A model generated the notes under the pieces. It did not search any database. It was not told the origin of the DNA and was given only the letters and a program-made list of their open reading frames with translations. The translations under genes were made by a program, and so were the position numbers. Below are positions 36,588 to 46,253 of a DNA stretch of 64,000 nucleotides, one piece after another. The DNA comes from Mycolicibacterium sp. CBMA 226 (GTDB lineage: Bacteria > Actinomycetota > Actinomycetes > Mycobacteriales > Mycobacteriaceae). The stretch is from contig NZ_VTGY01000022.1 in assembly GCF_009729075.1 (NCBI RefSeq), positions 186,001-250,000 on the forward strand, written 5' to 3'. Each line of letters opens with the position of its first letter. Positions within the stretch are counted from its first letter, which is position 1.

Positions 36588-36797
36588 TGGGCACCCGTCG
36601 CCCAGCAAGCGATGCACCGGCGACGACAACTACCGCGCCGTGAAAGGTGCGCGCTGATCCCACCACCTCCTTGAGATTGGTGAACATCCCGACCATCGGC
36701 AGCCCGCTCCCCCGCGCCGAGCGGCACCGCCGATCCCAACAACCGATGCGATGCAGCCGGTCCCGACAGATCCGGCCCGACGCTCACCTCCGCACGC

Positions 36798-37091
36798 CTA
36801 GGCAGACATGAACTCCCAGCCTGCATCGACGATGTCCACCTCATCATTGTCGGGTTCATCGCGGCAAGCATGGCGGCGCCACAGCTCAATCAGCGCGTAC
36901 ACGCCGACAAGCATCCGCACCGCTGCCGGTGGCGGGTCATTGACGAGCATGACGATGAAGCCGATCGACATCGACAAGGCGCAGCTTGCCGCCACGGCGC
37001 ATACGGCGACGAACAACCACCGGTCGGCTGCCCACCCGTCGCGCACCCACCTGAAGCGGCCACCGGGCGGGGGCATGCGGCCAGACACCAT
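36798..37091 (-). CDS. small two-span membrane protein, unknown
   Basis: The ATG at 37091 has AAAGGTGG eight bases upstream. The frame is open further upstream but lacks coding character there. The 97-residue product has a Pro/Gly-rich start, membrane segments at about residues 26-50 and 56-72, and an acidic tail DEPDNDEVDIVDAG. The promoter region carries the same 18-bp element as the giant gene. Co-regulation by the neighbouring response regulator is therefore plausible. Confidence 0.65.
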   Translation of the reverse strand: MVSGRMPPPGGRFRWVRDGWAADRWLFVAVCAVAASCALSMSIGFIVMLVNDPPPAAVRMLVGVYALIELWRRHACRDEPDNDEVDIVDAGWEFMSA

Positions 37092-37196
37092 GTGAGATGC
37101 CACCTTTCGTGCCGATCCGGGATTCCGTTCGGCGCCGAATCGCCGGACCTCGATTGTGGTGGACGCTGCGCTCGAGACAAAGCGCTGCGCGTCAAT

Positions 37197-37214
37197 TTCA
37201 ACCGATCGGAGTAC
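37197..37214. promoter_or_regulatory. shared 18-bp element upstream of the small membrane protein gene
   Basis: This is the second exact copy of TTCAACCGATCGGAGTAC (see 35399-35416). It lies 106 bp upstream of the start at 37091, in the intergenic region before the two-component genes. Confidence 0.65.
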
Positions 37215-37418
37215 TCGGTCCGACCCATGGCCACCGACCGTTGCACGAAGCTCCAAACCACCCAGGGCGCCCGCGAACCACCCGGCACAGAATTTGGCGC
37301 CCGCACAGCGCACTGCGGCATCCGAATATGGCCGTGACGTCGCCGTGTCCCACGCTGCATGATCGCGTCGACCTGGGCGCCCACTGGAGCGGCCGAGGGC
37401 GCACAATGACCTCTCGCC

Positions 37419-39668
37419 ATGGTTGATGCACTCGTTTCCGACGCTTCGCGGCGACACCTGCTGTGGCAGGCCCGGCGTATCACCCTGTTCATGCGCCACG
37501 GCGCCAACCTGTTGGTCTGCGCGGTCGTGATTGCGATACCACCGGTCCCCCATGTCGTAGTCGGCCGCGGGTTCGCCGGCGCGCTCGGCGTGTGGGCGGC
37601 CTATCGGTTAGCCGCTCGATCGACCGGGTCATGGCTGCTCGCCGTCGACTACCTGTTTACCCTTACCGCGTGCCTGGCCACCCCGGTGTTGGCGTCAGGA
37701 TCGCACTTCTATCTGTCGAACAGCGCCCCCGTGGCGATCGCGGGCACCGCGGTCATCAGTTTCACCATCGCCACGCCCCCGCGGCTCAGCCTCGCCCTAG
37801 CGGCGGGCATCGCCGCCGCCTTCGCCACCGGCGCATCCCGGATTGTCGGGTGGAACCATGTCGGCGACATATTCAACCTTTATTACTTTGCGCTGCAATG
37901 GATCACCGCCGCGCTGATCCGAGCCATGGTGCTGCGGGTTGCCGATTCCGTGGACAACGCCCGAGCGGGCCAGTAACCGCGGAACTGCAGCAGCAGGTCT
38001 CGGCCGCGGTACGCGAATATGACCGCGAGCAGATGCGGCTGCTGCACGACACCGTCGCCTCGACCCTACTCACGGTGGGCGACGGCACGGCGCTAGACAC
38101 CAATCTCCTCGCCGCACAAGCTAAACGGGACCTCTGGGTTTCGGCGACAACTCCTGGGCGCCTGCGGAGCAGGCTGATCTTGTTGCGGCCCTTCACCACC
38201 ACGCCGCGCACGTCACGACCCCGATCACCTTCACCGGGGCTGCCGCGCTGTGGCTTGACGGTGCGCTGACCGCAGGCATCGCAGTCGCCGCCCGCGAAGC
38301 GCTCACCAATGTGGACCGCCACGCCGCCGCCACTGCCGTGACGATCACCGTCGAGCCTGGGTCACTTCGCATCGTCGACAACGGCCGCGGGTTCGATCCC
38401 ACGCGCCCGTCCGGGCGCCACGGCATCGCCAGATCAATCACCGCACGAATGAGCGATCTCGGAGGCAACGCGATCGTGACATCGCATCCGGGCCGCGGCA
38501 CGACCATCGAATTACGCTGGCCCACAACCACACCCACCGTATCAGAGCCGACCGCCGACCCGGAGCGGCTGATCGAGCGGACTCGCACCGGCTACGGGCT
38601 CTCACTGACCACCTACGCGATCGCCAACCTGCTGGCGATGATGCCGACAGCCCTGCACCCAGCGGGGCATCCACAGCTGCAATGGGCCCTGGCATCGATC
38701 ACGGCGCTCACCACTGTGTCGGCGGCCGCACCGATCCTGGGCCGGCCAGTGCCGGTGTCGCGGCTGGGCGTCGCTGTACTACTGATTGTCGCCCTAACCC
38801 AGTCCATCACGCTGTCGGTAGACCAGCTGGGCACGCAGGCGCAATGGTCCCAGGGCGTGATCGGATGGTGCGTGCTGCCCCTGCTGCTCGGCGAGCGAGT
38901 CCGCTCAGCTGCCGGCATCCTCATCGGCTGTTGGGCCATACCCGCCATCTACGCGCTGTTACGAGACCCCTCGACGCATACCGTGGTCAACCTCGGCTAC
39001 GGGACCGCGAGCATCCTGATCGTTCAACTGTGTGCGTTGTTCTTCGACAACCTCATCCGGCAGGCGGCCGCCACCGCCGGCGCGGAAGCCGACACCCGGA
39101 CGCGCCTGACCGCAACTGAGCGTATCGCCGATGCCGTGCAAGCGGAGTACCTGCGTCGCTACGCCGAGCTGGCTGACACCGTCCGTCCGCTGCTGCTCGC
39201 CCTGGCCAACGGCCGCGCGGTAGACGCCACCACGCGGCGCCATGCTCGATCGAATATCAAAGGTTGCGTGCACTTTTCGATCAGTCCGCCGCGTTCGACC
39301 ACGCCCTGCTGCGCGAGCTGCGGCCCATCATCGACCGCGCCCAGGACCACGGTATCGCGGTATCGGTCAACATCGCCGGCACCCTACCGGCCGTCGACGA
39401 CGCCACGGCCCGGCGACTAGCCGGCCTCATTGAACCGGCTCTGACCGCCGCATCGAGTTCGATCAGGATCACCGCCAGCGGACGCCCGAGTGCTGTCGAG
39501 CTCAGCGCGGTCTGCCGCGGCGTGCGCGACACCGAAATCTTCACCAAAATGACCGGCACCAGCGAAGATCAACTAGCCCTGACCATCGTTGACGACACAG
39601 TGTGGATCACCGCGCACCACCACCTCGAAGGAGGCAGCACCTATGCCCTCGCCGGCCATGCCAACTGA
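37419..39668 (+). pseudogene. NarL-type sensor histidine kinase, broken by three single-base frameshifts
   Basis: Four successive frames make one recognisable kinase. 37419-37970 gives an N-terminal multi-span membrane sensor. The next frame gives VREYDREQMRLLHDTVASTL, the HisKA_3 box with the phospho-His. The third frame gives AREALTNVDRHAAAT (N box) and IVDNGRGFDPTRPSGRHGI (G1 box), ending the first ATPase unit and continuing into a second membrane region. The last frame ends in a C-terminal domain. Each change of frame, near 37965, 38145 and 39240, is explained by one missing base; at 38145 adding one G to TGGG restores DLWGFGDNSW. It is followed by an intact response regulator. Either the kinase is dead or the sequence has errors. 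Confidence 0.75.
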
Positions 39669-40320
39669 ACCCGCGGGTATCGCTGTCGTTGATGACCACG
39701 ACATCATCCACACCGGGGTCGCCGCGCGGTGCGCGCGAGCCGATCCGCCCATCCGGGTCATATCGGCTCACCTGACTGCGCAGTCCTTCCTCGCGAACTA
39801 TCCGCAGGCCAACGGGACCTTGTCGGCAGTGGTACTGGACCTCGAATTACGCAGTCGCCAGCCGGATTTCGACGCACTGACCGCGATCGTCGATGCTGGG
39901 CATACGGTCGTGATGTACAGCCATTTGGAAAATGACGAAATCATCCTGAGGTGCCTCGATATTGGGGCGGTCAGTTACCTGGCCAAAAGCGAAGGCCAAC
40001 ACCACCTGATCGAGGCCGTCCGCGCCGCCGGTACCGACGAGCCGTACGTTGGTCCGCGCATGGCTGCTGCGATCTGGGCTGACTCCACCGTCGGGCGCCC
40101 CGGGCTCACTGAGCGCGAGCTCGAGGTCCTCAATGCCTGGTTCCAAACCGAAAGTAAAGACGTCGTCGCGCAGCGCCTCCATCTGTCACCAGCCACCGTC
40201 AAGACACACCTGCAACGCATCCGCGCCAAATACGCAGCAGCCGGACGCCCAGCGCCCACCAAGGCCAAACTCGTAGCACGCGCGGTGCAAGACGGACTGC
40301 TCAACATCGACGAGCTATAG
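39643..40320 (+). CDS. NarL/LuxR-family response regulator
   Basis: The ATG at 39643 has GAAGGAGG nine bases upstream and overlaps the kinase reading frame by 26 bp. The 225-residue product has a receiver domain: acidic pair VVDDHD, phospho-acceptor Asp in SAVVLDLELRSRQ, and Lys in YLAKSEGQ. The C-terminal LuxR HTH reads GLTERELEVLNAWFQ then DVVAQRLHLSPATVKTHLQR. It is the partner of the broken kinase. Candidate targets are the two promoters carrying the shared 18-bp element just upstream of the kinase gene. Confidence 0.92.
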   Translation: MPSPAMPTEPAGIAVVDDHDIIHTGVAARCARADPPIRVISAHLTAQSFLANYPQANGTLSAVVLDLELRSRQPDFDALTAIVDAGHTVVMYSHLENDEIILRCLDIGAVSYLAKSEGQHHLIEAVRAAGTDEPYVGPRMAAAIWADSTVGRPGLTERELEVLNAWFQTESKDVVAQRLHLSPATVKTHLQRIRAKYAAAGRPAPTKAKLVARAVQDGLLNIDEL

Positions 40321-40513
40321 GTCGGCTCCCGCAACCGACCTCAGCGACATCCAGCCCCACGCGAACTCCAGCGTTAGACCGCCCAAGGGAACTCAAAGCT
40401 GCTGCCGTACACCAGATATGGCGCGAATCGCTGGGGTTGCCGGATTGCATCTAACGTCCTCTCTGCGCATAGGCGGCGTCATCGAAAGCCTGCCAGAAAA
40501 CACGGTGCTGCAG

Positions 40514-40660
40514 TTAAATTCGTCCGTAGTCCCAGTTGCCGAGGATCAGCCCCATGGTGCCGTCGGCTTGTTCCTCGCGTCGGGCGGAAAAGCCTCGGCC
40601 TTGGAGTGTCCAGTAGTGGCTGTGCTCCGGCGCGGCGTCATCCGCGCCGGTTCGTGCCAT
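40514..40660 (-). CDS. small protein of 48 residues, unknown
   Basis: An ATG at 40660 opens a frame that reads coding-like: HYWTLQGRGFSARREEQADG then TMGLILGNWDYGRI to a stop at 40514. No ribosome site is obvious. It lies 38 bp after the stop of another minus-strand coding-like stretch, so both may be remains of one degraded gene or small coupled genes. The family is not recognised. Confidence 0.4.
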   Translation of the reverse strand: MARTGADDAAPEHSHYWTLQGRGFSARREEQADGTMGLILGNWDYGRI

Positions 40661-40698
40661 GAGGTGCGGCAAGGTGTAAGGGTCTGGGTGCCGAACTT

Positions 40699-40970
40699 TC
40701 AGCCGGCGGGTTCGTTCGGGACGAACTGGACGGTGGTCATGTTCGCCGGGTGGAAGATCACCAGGCTCTTGATCTCGTCTATCAACAGCTGGGCCAACGG
40801 GCGCCTCTCAGGAAACTCGAAGGTCAAGTCTTCCGGACGAAAGGTGAGCCGGGTTTCGCGCTATCTAGGCCCCGGAACCCAGCGGAGTTCCGCTTCGCTT
40901 ATTCGAGTATGTCGATTTTCCGAGGAATGCGAGCTCCAGATGAGTTGGGCGGCTCTGTCTCGCCCGCCTT
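40699..40970 (-). pseudogene. gene relic with an in-frame stop codon
   Basis: On the minus strand one frame reads HTRISEAELRWVPGPR, then TAG, then RETRLTFRPEDLTFEF and AQLLIDEIKSLVIFHP to a stop at 40699. Coding character continues smoothly across the TAG, which suggests a nonsense mutation. No start codon is clear after the TAG. The family is unknown. Confidence 0.4.
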
Positions 40971-41306
40971 CTATCGTTCCGAGACCGGTGCCTCGGTGAC
41001 CTCGGTAGCTAGGGCCTGAGCCAGCAGCTCGAGGGCTGATTCCCACAGGCTGTGCGGGTTGCGCCGGTAGTACACCCGCCCCGGACCGTTTTCCCGGGTA
41101 ATCAGTCCGGCGGCGATGAGGTCCTGCAGCGGCTTCTGAAGCGCGCTTTGTGCTCGGAAGTCGAGTTGCTCAGCGAGGTCTGACGGGTTGACCAGGCCGT
41201 CGCTCTGGGCGATGGCGGCCATGAGGGCAAGCCGGTGTTTTTGGCCGAACACGATCGTGGAGAGTTCCTGGACTCTCGACGATTGCGCATACGACACGTC
41301 TGACAT
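40971..41306 (-). CDS. winged-helix (ArsR-like) transcriptional regulator
   Basis: The 111-residue product has an N-terminal helix (SRVQELSTIVFGQKHRLALM), a helix-turn-helix with NPSDLAEQLDFRAQSALQKP, LQDLIAAGLI and a wing with GRVYYRRNPHS. This is the ArsR/MarR-like single-domain pattern without metal-binding Cys pairs. The promoter side carries several short inverted repeats. It diverges from the small RHH-like gene at 41428. Confidence 0.75.
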   Translation of the reverse strand: MSDVSYAQSSRVQELSTIVFGQKHRLALMAAIAQSDGLVNPSDLAEQLDFRAQSALQKPLQDLIAAGLITRENGPGRVYYRRNPHSLWESALELLAQALATEVTEAPVSER

Positions 41307-41310
41307 GCTA

Positions 41311-41367
41311 TTACAGACTTCCTGTAACAGAGTTCATGTTACTGATAACCTATAACACGAATCGTGT
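41311..41367. promoter_or_regulatory. cluster of short inverted repeats between divergent regulator genes
   Basis: Within 57 bp lie TTACAG-N5-CTGTAA (41311-41327), GTTA-N4-TAAC (41338-41349) and ACACGA-N1-TCGTGT (41355-41367). The half-site GTTAC/GTAAC recurs through the region. This is the likely operator of the winged-helix regulator and/or its divergent neighbour. Confidence 0.6.
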
Positions 41368-41427
41368 AACTGCTGGTCAGCGGAATCGATGTACCAGCGC
41401 ACCGAGGTAACGGGACGGAGCAGGACG

Positions 41428-41655
41428 ATGCCGAGCACAGACACCCAGCTGTCGGCCGAACGTCGGGCACGCAACTGGCGGAACCGGGAGAACCGGGCCA
41501 GTACGAAGTACATCGCCAAGCGGGTCAGCGAAGACGACCACGAATTGCTCACCGCGTACGCCGGCAGGCTGAATATGTCGGTGTCCGAACTGCTGGCACC
41601 GGCTGTGCAGAACCTTCTGGATCTCGCCCGGGCCGACCAGGCTAAGGCTTCCTAA
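41428..41655 (+). CDS. small ribbon-helix-helix-like protein
   Basis: The ATG at 41428 follows GGAGCAGGACG. The 75-residue product reads RASTKYIAKRVSEDDHELLT then AYAGRLNMSVSELLAPAVQN, a strand followed by two helices as in RHH DNA-binding proteins and MobC-like relaxosome factors. It could act in mobilisation or as a regulator. It is divergent from a winged-helix gene across an inverted-repeat cluster. Confidence 0.55.
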   Translation: MPSTDTQLSAERRARNWRNRENRASTKYIAKRVSEDDHELLTAYAGRLNMSVSELLAPAVQNLLDLARADQAKAS

Positions 41656-42552
41656 GTTTTCGGTGCTTCGAGCCCCAGCGCAGGCAAGTGGATGGGGGTT
41701 CGAAGCGCGTCTGCCGACGTCCTCGCCGCCGACGTGAGCAGGGTGCTCCGTCTGGACTCCGATCACCGTGCGCAGGGGCATCTGCTGTGGTTGGCCTGGA
41801 GGGCTACCGAAAGTTAGTGCTTTCGAACCAAGGGCCTTCTGCCAGGGGTTCGACAGACAGCTGAAGCACAGTGACCGTACCTGACAGCCTGGTTCCCGGG
41901 TCGGTGACGCCGACATCAGTCGTTGACCTGTGGGGGGTCACAGTTGTCACCCGAACAAGCTCGTGTTGAAGCTCTTGGCCTTCCAGCCGACACCGTCGAC
42001 CCCCCAATCAATCCCATATGCCGCTTTCGTCACAGTGACGGGCCTCGCGATACGAGCGGCATACCGCGCAGTCAACGATGGTCCTTGTCGCCCGCCCGTC
42101 ATTGGGGTGTCTCCATGGCGTTCAACTCGTTCGCCGCCTCTCCAGCAATCCTGGTGCCGTGATCGGCGTGCCGTCGTGACGATTGCCTGGTAGAGAGCGT
42201 GATGCTGGCGCGGAGTGCGTGGCCCGTCCCGTGTGTCGTAAACGGCAAGACGCGCCAATGTCCCGCATATCGGTGGTTCGATCTCGACTTGGGGATGCCG
42301 ACGGCTGGCCGGGACGGGTTGGTCTGGACGTGCGAGGACAAGTATCGCGTCTCTTTAGCGGCCGCGGGGCGGTGAGACCTTCACCCGCACGAGATGAGGC
42401 TCAGCGCTGAGTGCAATCGTTCGGATGTCAACGCCCTAGGGTGAGTCGCCTAGGCCGTTTTCAGCTTCCCGACGACTGCGGCAGTGCATGCTGGCTGGTT
42501 GTCGAGGCGGAGCGGTCACGATGGCAGGCATGTCGCGCCACGCCTGCGCTAT
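41656..42552. other. 897 bp without a convincing gene
   Basis: Frames on both strands are short and lack ribosome sites. I see no iterons, terminator or recognisable remnant. It separates the two regulators from the partition block and may contain promoters or degraded sequence. Confidence 0.4.
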
Positions 42553-42573
42553 CCGTCAGTGAAATACTGACGG
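42553..42573. promoter_or_regulatory. perfect 8-bp inverted repeat at the start of the gene at 42575
   Basis: CCGTCAGT-GAAAT-ACTGACGG ends two bases before the GTG start. No ribosome site is present between it and the start, so the message is probably leaderless and the repeat would overlap the promoter. This is a strong candidate repressor site. Confidence 0.65.
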
Positions 42574-42574
42574 T

Positions 42575-43354
42575 GTGGGAACTCGGCCCAAGATCCATGC
42601 TTCCGAGGTGGCGAGGGCCATCACGATGATCGCAAGTCGGCGGGCGAAAGTCGACGACCGAAACCGGGACAGATTGCCCGATTCGCCCAGGTCAGACCCC
42701 CGTGAGGTGCTGGACTACTTGCAGCGGTTCAGTGGCCGTGACATCCCCCGCTGGGTGCTTCAGGCGGATGTCTGTGACGCCCTGACCCTCAACAACTGGC
42801 TGTGGTGGGAGGATCGGCGCCGCGAGCTGCATTTCCTGAAAGCAGGGCGTGACCGCGGGCTGTTCCTGTCCCAGCTCGGCGCGCAGGTCGGGACGGGAAA
42901 GCAGGGCGTCCTGGATCGGATCGACCGGCTGGAGGCGTTGCTGCGCTACGACCGGCCCGATGAGAAGCTCACGCGCGCGGCCCGGTTGGCTGAACGCGCC
43001 GCCCGGGATCGGCGCCCCACCGAGGAGACGTGGCTGGCTGCGCACCATGATGAACTGCTCGCGGTCGTCGGCGGCCTGGTGCGTGAAGCCGACCGGTTCG
43101 AGCTGCTCGACGAGGAACGCGAATGGCTCGACGAGCTCGCGGTCGACGCGGAGTGCGAGGATTTCACGCCGGCGTCGATGGTGATTCTCGGCTTGGCGAC
43201 CGCGGAACTACGCACGGCCAAGGCCGTGCTCGCGCTGGACAGCAGCCGCCCGTACGCGGTGCACGGACTGCTCGGGCGGGCGGAGCGGCTACGGAGCGCT
43301 TTCGCTGATATCGGCGCCAAAGAGGGGCGGAAACAGCCAGCCTTGGCCCCGTGA
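42575..43354 (+). CDS. helical protein of unknown function beside parAB
   Basis: The GTG at 42575 gives 259 residues. The protein is helical and charged. A central FLSQLGAQVGTGKQGVLDRI reads like a helix-turn-helix. The C-terminal half is Ala/Arg/Glu-rich and may form a helical bundle. It is convergent to parB. The inverted repeat touching its start suggests autoregulation. No family is recognised. Confidence 0.55.
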   Translation: MGTRPKIHASEVARAITMIASRRAKVDDRNRDRLPDSPRSDPREVLDYLQRFSGRDIPRWVLQADVCDALTLNNWLWWEDRRRELHFLKAGRDRGLFLSQLGAQVGTGKQGVLDRIDRLEALLRYDRPDEKLTRAARLAERAARDRRPTEETWLAAHHDELLAVVGGLVREADRFELLDEEREWLDELAVDAECEDFTPASMVILGLATAELRTAKAVLALDSSRPYAVHGLLGRAERLRSAFADIGAKEGRKQPALAP

Positions 43355-43389
43355 GGGCAGTCGTGGGTGGCGAGGGGACGCGATGAGAT

Positions 43390-44241
43390 CTAGCCCTGGG
43401 CGCCCAGCAGCGCCACGAGGGTCTGCACTCCGCGGTCTCCGAGGTAGGTGCGCAGCGCGTCGGCGAGCAGGTGGGGCTGGGCACCGAAGTCGTTCAGTGC
43501 GGAGGTGAGCACCTTGGACTTCGTCGGAGGTCGGGTGCCGGTCTGGTCGGTTTCCTTGTCCCCGGAGTTGTCGTTACGTTCGAGCGCGGCGCGCCAGCGG
43601 GTGACCTGCTCTTCGAGCGGCACCCGGGCCAACGAGCGGGCTTCCCGGATAGCCAGTTCGCCGCGGCGCAGCGCGCTCTGCAGTTCCGGTGCCAGTTTCA
43701 GCAGGGCGCGGCGCTGGGAGACCCAGGCGTCGGTGCGGTGCAGACGGCGGGCGGCCTTGCCGGCGTGTCCGCATTCGGTGACCAGCGCTTCAACGGCCCG
43801 GGCTTCTTCGATCACGTCGAAGTCCTGCCGGTCCACGTTCTCGGCGATCGAGGCGGAGATGAGGGTGACGCGGTCCCGGGCGATCTCGTTGTTGACGACG
43901 ATCGCCAGGTCGTCGCGGCCGTACTTGTGTGCCGCGGCTAACCGGCGGCAGCCGTTGACCACGACGTAGCGGGCGTCGATGTCGTCGTCGGGGTATAGCG
44001 CCAAGTAGGCGGAGCGGGTCACCACGACCGCGGGCTGCAGCTGCATCTCGGCGATCGAGGCCAGCCCGCTGAGGTCTCCGACGTCTTCACGGGGGTTGCG
44101 GGGGTTGGGGGTGAGATCGGTGAGCGGCACGGTATGCGGGGTGCCGTCGGTGGTGACCGCGCGGTCGCGGTCGACGGGCGAGTTCTCCCCCACCGAGCCG
44201 GCCAGTTCGGCGAGGTTGGTGCGCCGTCCGCGGGGCGCCAT
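43390..44241 (-). CDS. parB: ParB-like centromere-binding protein
   Basis: The ATG at 44241 shares a base with the parA stop (TGATG). The 283-residue product has the ParB N-terminal pattern: PLTDLTPNPRNPREDVGDLS, then ARYVVVNGCRRLAAAHKYG, the CTPase/nuclease-like core, with NGCRRL in place of the usual GERRxxA. NVDRQDFDVIEEARAVEAL and the HTH GKAARRLHRTDAWVSQRRAL follow. The C-terminal tail probably dimerises. It should bind parS sites; palindromes of the form TTWACCGCGGTWAA nearby are candidates. Confidence 0.9.
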   Translation of the reverse strand: MAPRGRRTNLAELAGSVGENSPVDRDRAVTTDGTPHTVPLTDLTPNPRNPREDVGDLSGLASIAEMQLQPAVVVTRSAYLALYPDDDIDARYVVVNGCRRLAAAHKYGRDDLAIVVNNEIARDRVTLISASIAENVDRQDFDVIEEARAVEALVTECGHAGKAARRLHRTDAWVSQRRALLKLAPELQSALRRGELAIREARSLARVPLEEQVTRWRAALERNDNSGDKETDQTGTRPPTKSKVLTSALNDFGAQPHLLADALRTYLGDRGVQTLVALLGAQG

Positions 44242-44957
44242 CAGATGCCAGCTCCGACGTTGAGTTCGAGCGCGAATTTGTAGAAGTCTTCGCGGGCCTG
44301 CAGCGCGACCCGGTTCAGGGGGTACTCGGTGACGACTTGCCCTTCGGCGCTGGCGCGGGAGTGCAATTTGTAGTGCCGGATGACGGTGTTGGCCATGGGC
44401 CAGCCGTTTGCTTTGATGAAGTCGCGGGTCTGGCGCAGGTCCGCCTCGCCGTCGCGGGGGTCCCAGTTGTTGATGACGACCAGGTGTCGGATCCCGCGGG
44501 GTTGCAGCACTTTGTTGATGGTGCGGGCGGTGGGGTCGAAGCTCAGCGGTTCGGTCTCGATCGGCACGATGACCAGATCGGCGACCTCCAAGACGGCTCG
44601 CAGAACGTCGGCTGCGGGGCCCTTGCCGAGGGGGTCGGTGCCGTTGTCGGAGGATTCGAGGTCGATCCAGCCGGGGGTGTCGACGTAGACGTGTTTGATG
44701 CCGGGCAGGTTCTTGAGGTTTTTCAGGCCGGCGAGATCCTCGTGCCCCTGGGCGATGTGGAACGGGAGGTCGTCGCCCATCCGGGAGGCCCACCACACCG
44801 CCGAGCCCTGCGGGTCAACGGACAGGGCGAGGACCGGAGAGCTGGCGTCGGGATCATCGGTGTGGTTGGTGACGTCGGCGGTGACGGCGGCGAGATTGAC
44901 GGCGATCGTGCTCTTGCCGACGCCGCCCTTCTGGTTGAGCAGGACGATAACAGCCAT
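44241..44957 (-). CDS. parA: ParA-family partition ATPase (first system)
   Basis: The 238-residue product starts with the deviant Walker A motif NQKGGVGKSTIAVNLA. LALSVDPQGSAVWWASR is the A' box and VYVDTPGWIDLESS the B box. It lacks an N-terminal HTH, so it is a type Ib-length ParA although paired with an HTH-type ParB. With ParB it moves plasmid copies apart on the nucleoid. Confidence 0.93.
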   Translation of the reverse strand: MAVIVLLNQKGGVGKSTIAVNLAAVTADVTNHTDDPDASSPVLALSVDPQGSAVWWASRMGDDLPFHIAQGHEDLAGLKNLKNLPGIKHVYVDTPGWIDLESSDNGTDPLGKGPAADVLRAVLEVADLVIVPIETEPLSFDPTARTINKVLQPRGIRHLVVINNWDPRDGEADLRQTRDFIKANGWPMANTVIRHYKLHSRASAEGQVVTEYPLNRVALQAREDFYKFALELNVGAGI

Positions 44958-45530
44958 GGCTGGCCTTCCGTGTGCTTCCCCCGCGATGGGCGGGGTACTT
45001 CGGACTGGTCGGAGTTAACCCTAACGGTCGGACCGCGATTCGGTCGGGACCAACACGCCTCCGGGATCCCGTGGGCGGACCCGCGCGACACCTGACCGGG
45101 CTGTGGGTTGACGTGCGCAACCCGGTACATCTGCCGGTGGCCTCTGGCCGCTCGATACGCGGCACCAGGAAACCCCGCCCAGGACCAATTCTGCCGGTTC
45201 CGTGCCGGACAGCACGTGGGCAGCGCCCGGCGCCCGGCGTTCAAGCGGGGACGTACTAACGGCAGCTCGAAAGCGCATGCGGCCACGGGGTGGGCCCTTC
45301 GCCTGCCCCGGTCGCGCGCGAGCGGCCCGGCTGGGTTCTGCAACCGGCCGTCCTCACGCTGCACGGCGACTGTCGACCGGCTGTCGCGTCTGCCTTGTCG
45401 CTGGAGCCCTGGGGCGGCGGTGCCGGGGCGCGATCCGGCCGACGACGCGGTGCGGTATTGGGTTGACGACCGGCCGGACGCGGCCCGTTCCCGGCGGCGA
45501 TCTTCGGGTCGAGGGTTCACCCGTGCGCCG

Positions 45531-45546
45531 TTAACCGCGGTAAAAA
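45531..45546. promoter_or_regulatory. parS-like palindrome 1
   Basis: TTAACCGCGGTAAAAA, built on the palindrome ACCGCGGT with AT-rich flanks. It is one of four related sites near the two par loci. Confidence 0.6.
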
Positions 45547-46015
45547 GGAGCCCGCGCACCGTCTACGTCGCCGCGCGCGGGGCGGTGCCGCACGACCGGT
45601 TGTCGGCCGCGCCATAGGGTCGACGGTCCGTCTGCGCGTTCATGTGGCTATCCCTTGAGTGTGCCAGGCGACCGGTTGCGCTCACCCGCTGCGTGGGCCG
45701 TAACCGGTCGACCGCCTGCCATGACCGCCGGTGCCGGGCGTTCACGTAACTGCTCGCGAGTCACCTACGATGCCGGCGCGGGCATACATCGTGCGTTCGC
45801 GCGGCGCTCCGCCGTGGACCAGTGTCGAGATGTCCTCAGCCGGGTGGAGTGTGCGTCACATGCAAGCCGCGACACCCCGTGGGGCCCAGGATCGGTCATG
45901 GCGACCTGGCACACCGTCGGCGTGCGGGTAACAGCGACGACGCCCGTCACATCTTCTGGATCCGCGCCAGGACCGCGTGTGGGTGCTTGTCGGACGTGCG
46001 GTGTCCTGCCGGACG

Positions 46016-46032
46016 TTTTAACCGCGGTTAAT
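46016..46032. promoter_or_regulatory. parS-like palindrome 2
   Basis: TTTTAACCGCGGTTAAT contains the perfect 14-bp palindrome TTAACCGCGGTTAA (46018-46031). Confidence 0.6.
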
Positions 46033-46237
46033 GCCGCAGACGGCGGTTCGGGAGTGACGTGCGGCTTCGGCTCTCCTCAGTACCACCCGGTCGCGCTTCA
46101 GGGCCGGTTGCCGGCGGCTGATGAGGGCGCCACAGCACGATCCGTTCGATGATGGGTCTCGGTGTCGACGGCGCGACCCTCTGGGCGCATCGCAGTTCCC
46201 GGCGGGGAGTTTCGGGCCGATGGCGGCCCGCACGTCG

Positions 46238-46253
46238 TTAACCGCGGTAAAAA
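46238..46253. promoter_or_regulatory. parS-like palindrome 3
   Basis: TTAACCGCGGTAAAAA, identical over 16 bases to the site at 45531. Confidence 0.6.

Noticed and set aside
37094..37553. Upstream extension of the small membrane protein at 36798
   Set aside because: The extension covers the shared 18-bp element and the kinase start, and ATG 37091 has a good ribosome site.
41377..41916. 179-codon minus-strand frame opposite the small RHH-like gene
   Set aside because: The plus-strand gene has a ribosome site and RHH pattern; the minus frame is Pro/Arg-rich without features.
43390..44796. ParB frame extended upstream to 468 residues
   Set aside because: The extra N-terminal part is Arg/Pro/His-rich and lies opposite the parA codons; the ATG overlapping the parA stop gives a normal ParB.
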